DNA of 9,054 bases from assembly GCA_020853075.1 (NCBI GenBank), contig JADYZS010000366.1:1-9054 (forward strand), written 5' to 3'. Below the pieces are notes generated by a model, which saw only the letters and a program-made list of their open reading frames with translations, was not told where the DNA came from and did not search any database. Each line of letters opens with the position of its first letter. Position 1 is the first letter of the stretch. Source of the stretch: Anaerolineae bacterium (GTDB lineage Bacteria > Chloroflexota > Anaerolineae > JADYZS01). Below, one piece after another: positions 7,106 to 9,054 of the stretch. The position numbers were made by a program, and so were the translations under genes.

Positions 7106-7870
7106 TTAGTGTCTGACGAAAACCTTGTCTAGCCATCTCAACACGACATCTGGGAGAATGGGACCGCGCGAATCCTTGTGTTGCGAATTGAGCTCAATAA
7201 GGTTGAACGTCTCAAACCCGCCTGAGTTCTCCAAGAGAAAGTCTACCGGCGGCCAGGCATCGCCACCGATTGAAATGGTCACCCGAACTATGTAATTCCC
7301 AGGTGGCAGCCTATAATCTGTATGCCGCGACTGATAGTCGGGATGATAGCTCATGGTGGTAAAGCCGTAAGCATCAATATCTCCCTGAATACGTATCGCG
7401 ACTGCAAAGCTCTGGCTCACGCTCTCAGTCACATCGGTCGGTACAAGATCGGTAAGACCGCTTAGATACACAAAACGTGAGTCGAATATGTCCACTGGTC
7501 TATTGTCAATGACCACGGTCTGCAATGGCTCAGGGGCACTGCTCCACCTGATCGGCATTACTTTGCCTACTAATTGGTAATCCTGAGTCATGAACGTTAT
7601 CGCTCCGCTGCAAGAGTGCGCGGTCTGCCGTGGTACGAACGGATATCTTCTTGCAGCATTCACAGCCTGGAGGTGTACGAATTTCACTCTGCGATTTAGG
7701 GAGTCATCTCCTTCAAGGGTACTTGCCAGCTTGATCTTGATTTGCGGCTTTCCTAGGTCTGCATACCAGAGTGCCGCGACCACGCCCGCAGCCGTGAAAA
7801 GTAAACTCAGGCCCGCCCCGATCAATACCTGTACGAATAGCAGGTTAATCTGAACTATCCAGTCAGACAT
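7106..7870 (-). CDS. Hypothetical protein with one N-terminal membrane anchor
   Basis: I do not assign this 254-residue protein to a named family. Residues 8-36 form a long hydrophobic helix (LLFVQVLIGAGLSLLFTAAG within it), ending in Trp35-Tyr36. The remaining roughly 215 residues are soluble, with alternating polar and hydrophobic stretches that suggest beta structure. Recognisable spots are RVKFVHLQAVNAARR, a single-Cys segment HSCSGAITF, MPIRWSSAPEP and a late PPGNYIVRVTISIGGD strand. The soluble part could be outside the cell, but topology is uncertain. The frame is open upstream to 8059. However, ATG 7870 lies only 2 nt after the stop of the [2Fe-2S] gene, and the sequence before it is in shadow of that gene. 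No strong ribosome binding site is seen, so translational coupling is likely. Hand counts give about 45-57% GC in sampled lines, against 62-77% in the neighbouring subunit gene, which suggests later acquisition. Confidence 0.75.
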   Translation of the reverse strand: MSDWIVQINLLFVQVLIGAGLSLLFTAAGVVAALWYADLGKPQIKIKLASTLEGDDSLNRRVKFVHLQAVNAARRYPFVPRQTAHSCSGAITFMTQDYQLVGKVMPIRWSSAPEPLQTVVIDNRPVDIFDSRFVYLSGLTDLVPTDVTESVSQSFAVAIRIQGDIDAYGFTTMSYHPDYQSRHTDYRLPPGNYIVRVTISIGGDAWPPVDFLLENSGGFETFNLIELNSQHKDSRGPILPDVVLRWLDKVFVRH

Positions 7871-7872
7871 TC

Positions 7873-8355
7873 TCAGTTGTCCCGCCGCGAGCGCTTCTTG
7901 CGCGCGGCCTCCTGCACTGCGGCGATGATGCGGGTATAGCCGGTGCAGCGGCAGAGGTTCCCCACCAGCCCGACGCGTATCTCTTCTTCCGTCGGGTGGG
8001 GGTTGCGGTCCAGGAGCGCGCGAGCGGCTATGAGAAATCCCGGCGTGCAGAAGCCGCATTGCGTGCCGCCCAAATCTATGAACGCCTGCTGGATGGGGTC
8101 TAATTGGTCGTCGTGGGCCAGGCCTTCCACGGTGGTAATGCGGTGGCCGTCGGCCTCCACCGCCAGCGTCAGGCAGGAGTTCACCGGTGCGTTATCCAGG
8201 AGGACGGTGCACGCGCCACACTCGCCCTCGGAGCAGCCGTTTTTCGTGCCCGTGAATACCAACTGGTTGCGCAACACCTGCAACAGCGTGTGGTGCGATT
8301 GCACCTCAATGTCGTATCGTTCACCGTTGACCCAGGTCGTGATCTGATGCTTCAT
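7873..8355 (-). CDS. [2Fe-2S] (small) subunit of the molybdenum hydroxylase
   Basis: This 160-residue protein matches the full family length (CoxS/NdhS/XdhC-like). The N-terminal plant-type ferredoxin domain holds one cluster through Cys41, Cys46, Cys49 (GCSEGECGACT) and Cys61. The C-terminal four-helix domain holds the second through Cys100, Cys103 (QCGFCTPG), Cys135 and Cys137 (NLCRCTGY). All eight ligands are present, and Gln99, which contacts the pterin in relatives, is kept. It passes electrons from the Mo site to the FAD subunit. The ATG at 8355 overlaps the stop of the FAD gene as ATGA, and GGGAG at 8363-8367 lies 7 nt before it inside that gene. Coupled translation of the two subunits is therefore expected. 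No Tat or Sec signal is present, so it is cytoplasmic. Confidence 0.97.
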   Translation of the reverse strand: MKHQITTWVNGERYDIEVQSHHTLLQVLRNQLVFTGTKNGCSEGECGACTVLLDNAPVNSCLTLAVEADGHRITTVEGLAHDDQLDPIQQAFIDLGGTQCGFCTPGFLIAARALLDRNPHPTEEEIRVGLVGNLCRCTGYTRIIAAVQEAARKKRSRRDN

Positions 8356-9054
8356 ACCACTGCTCCCAACACACCCAGAATCTCGTTCACGCCGCGACGC
8401 GTGAGGGCGCGCACCATCGCACGCCGGTAGGCGGCGCTGGCCCGGATGTCGTCAATGGGCCGCGCCGTTTCCATCGCTGCCAATGCCGCCATCTCCACCG
8501 CGGCCTCGTCCGTCGCTGCGGCCAGGATGGCCTCGGCGCGAGGCGCGCGGAGCGGCGTCGGTGCGACCGCGCCCAACGCGATGCGCCATGCCGTCCCTGA
8601 CGGGTTCGCCCCGTGCGGATAGCCCAGCACCGCCACGCCGATAACCGCGATATCGCCGATGCGCGTGCGACCCAACTTGAGGTAGCGACCGGCGCAACCG
8701 CGCGGGGGGAACGGCACGTGGACGGCGGTCAGGATTTCGCCCGGCCCCAGCACCGTCTTACCGGGGCCGGTGAAGAACCCGGTCAGGGGTACGATACGCT
8801 GCCCGCGCGGCCCGAAGATGACCGCTTCCGCATCCAATGCCAGGAGGGCAGGCGCGGCGTCCGCCGCAGGCGAGGCATTGCACAGGTTACCGCCGAGTGT
8901 GGCGCGGTTGCGCAATTGGTACGAGCCAACGGTGGCCGCGCTCTCAGCCAGGATCGTATAGTGTTGCTGAACCTCCGGCGAGTCGGCCACCTGATTCATC
9001 GTGGTCGCTGCGCCGATGGTCAGGCCGTTTTCATTGTAAGCGATCTCCCGCATC
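8352..9054 (-). CDS. FAD-binding (medium) subunit of the molybdenum hydroxylase, N-terminus outside window
   Basis: The 233 visible residues match the CoxM/XdhB-type FAD subunit, usually near 290 residues, so roughly the first 55-60 (with the AGGTDL-type flavin motif) lie beyond base 9054. The Met at 9053 is internal: the sequence opens with the family's REIAYNENGLTIGAATT segment. The second flavin motif is seen as TVGSYQLRNRATLGGNLCNASPAAD (visible residues 41-65 in two parts: TVGSYQLRNR, then ATLGGNL..., ending at Asp65). The C-terminal CO dehydrogenase flavoprotein domain follows (YLKLGRTRIGDIAVIGVAV). It receives electrons from the [2Fe-2S] subunit and hands them to an acceptor such as NAD or a quinone, which cannot be told here. 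It is the first visible gene of the minus-strand operon and overlaps the next by 4 bp. Confidence 0.95.
   Translation of the reverse strand, partial: MREIAYNENGLTIGAATTMNQVADSPEVQQHYTILAESAATVGSYQLRNRATLGGNLCNASPAADAAPALLALDAEAVIFGPRGQRIVPLTGFFTGPGKTVLGPGEILTAVHVPFPPRGCAGRYLKLGRTRIGDIAVIGVAVLGYPHGANPSGTAWRIALGAVAPTPLRAPRAEAILAAATDEAAVEMAALAAMETARPIDDIRASAAYRRAMVRALTRRGVNEILGVLGAVV
8363..8367 (-). promoter_or_regulatory. Ribosome binding site of the [2Fe-2S] subunit inside the FAD gene
   Basis: Minus-strand GGGAG lies 7 nt before ATG 8355, within the last codons of the FAD subunit gene. Together with the ATGA overlap it supports re-initiation and balanced subunit synthesis. Confidence 0.7.

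Noticed and set aside
7871..8059. Upstream extension of the hypothetical membrane protein to a start at 8059
   Set aside because: The added 63 residues are Arg/Pro-rich, overlap the conserved end of the [2Fe-2S] gene, and would place low-complexity sequence before the membrane helix. ATG 7870, 2 nt after that gene's stop, fits better.
4551..9054. Form I carbon monoxide dehydrogenase (coxMSL), suggested by the M-S-L gene order
   Set aside because: The large subunit loop reads GAMRGFGMPE and lacks the Cys-containing CoxL active-site loop that carries the Mo-Cu centre.

Overview
The window is 9 kb of high-GC bacterial chromosome. It holds six complete or near-complete genes in tight packing, plus one cut-off gene at each end. 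The gene style is bacterial: Shine-Dalgarno starts, a TTG start, an ATGA stop/start overlap and a consensus sigma-70 promoter. The mix of an MrfA-type helicase, a cytoplasmic sulfatase, a PrsW-type membrane protease and a three-subunit molybdenum hydroxylase would suit an environmental, possibly Chloroflexota-like, heterotroph. That taxonomic guess is inference only. No rRNA, tRNA, CRISPR array, transposase or phage gene was seen.

Left part (1-3045). The 3' two-thirds of a superfamily 2 DNA helicase of the MrfA/YprA/Hrq1 type (RecA2 plus C-terminal four-cysteine DUF1998-type domain) runs rightwards. Its last 10 bp overlap, tail to tail, the end of a leftward formylglycine-dependent sulfatase. 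The sulfatase has the CxPxR signature and no signal peptide.

Middle (3046-4550). A 129-bp divergent intergenic region carries a textbook promoter (TTGACA, 17-bp spacer, TATGAT) and a perfect AGGAGG ribosome binding site for a PrsW-family intramembrane metalloprotease with a TTG start. After it comes a 179-bp convergent gap with nothing recognisable.

Right part (4551-9054, all minus strand). This is a molybdenum hydroxylase operon in the order FAD subunit (N-terminus outside the window), [2Fe-2S] subunit, molybdopterin subunit. These three chains form the xanthine dehydrogenase-family heterotrimer: substrate is hydroxylated at Mo, and electrons pass through two [2Fe-2S] clusters to FAD. The active site keeps the catalytic Glu and the XDH-type Arg loop but has Ala where purine oxidases have a substrate-binding Glu. 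The true substrate is therefore probably not xanthine.

Between the [2Fe-2S] and molybdopterin genes lies an interruption of about 0.95 kb that is visibly poorer in GC. It holds a gene for an unrecognised 254-residue protein with one N-terminal membrane anchor, followed by an 85-nt nested inverted repeat built from six copies of AGCGGAT/ATCCGCT. This interruption is the least ordinary part of the window. No gap between genes exceeds 300 bases.
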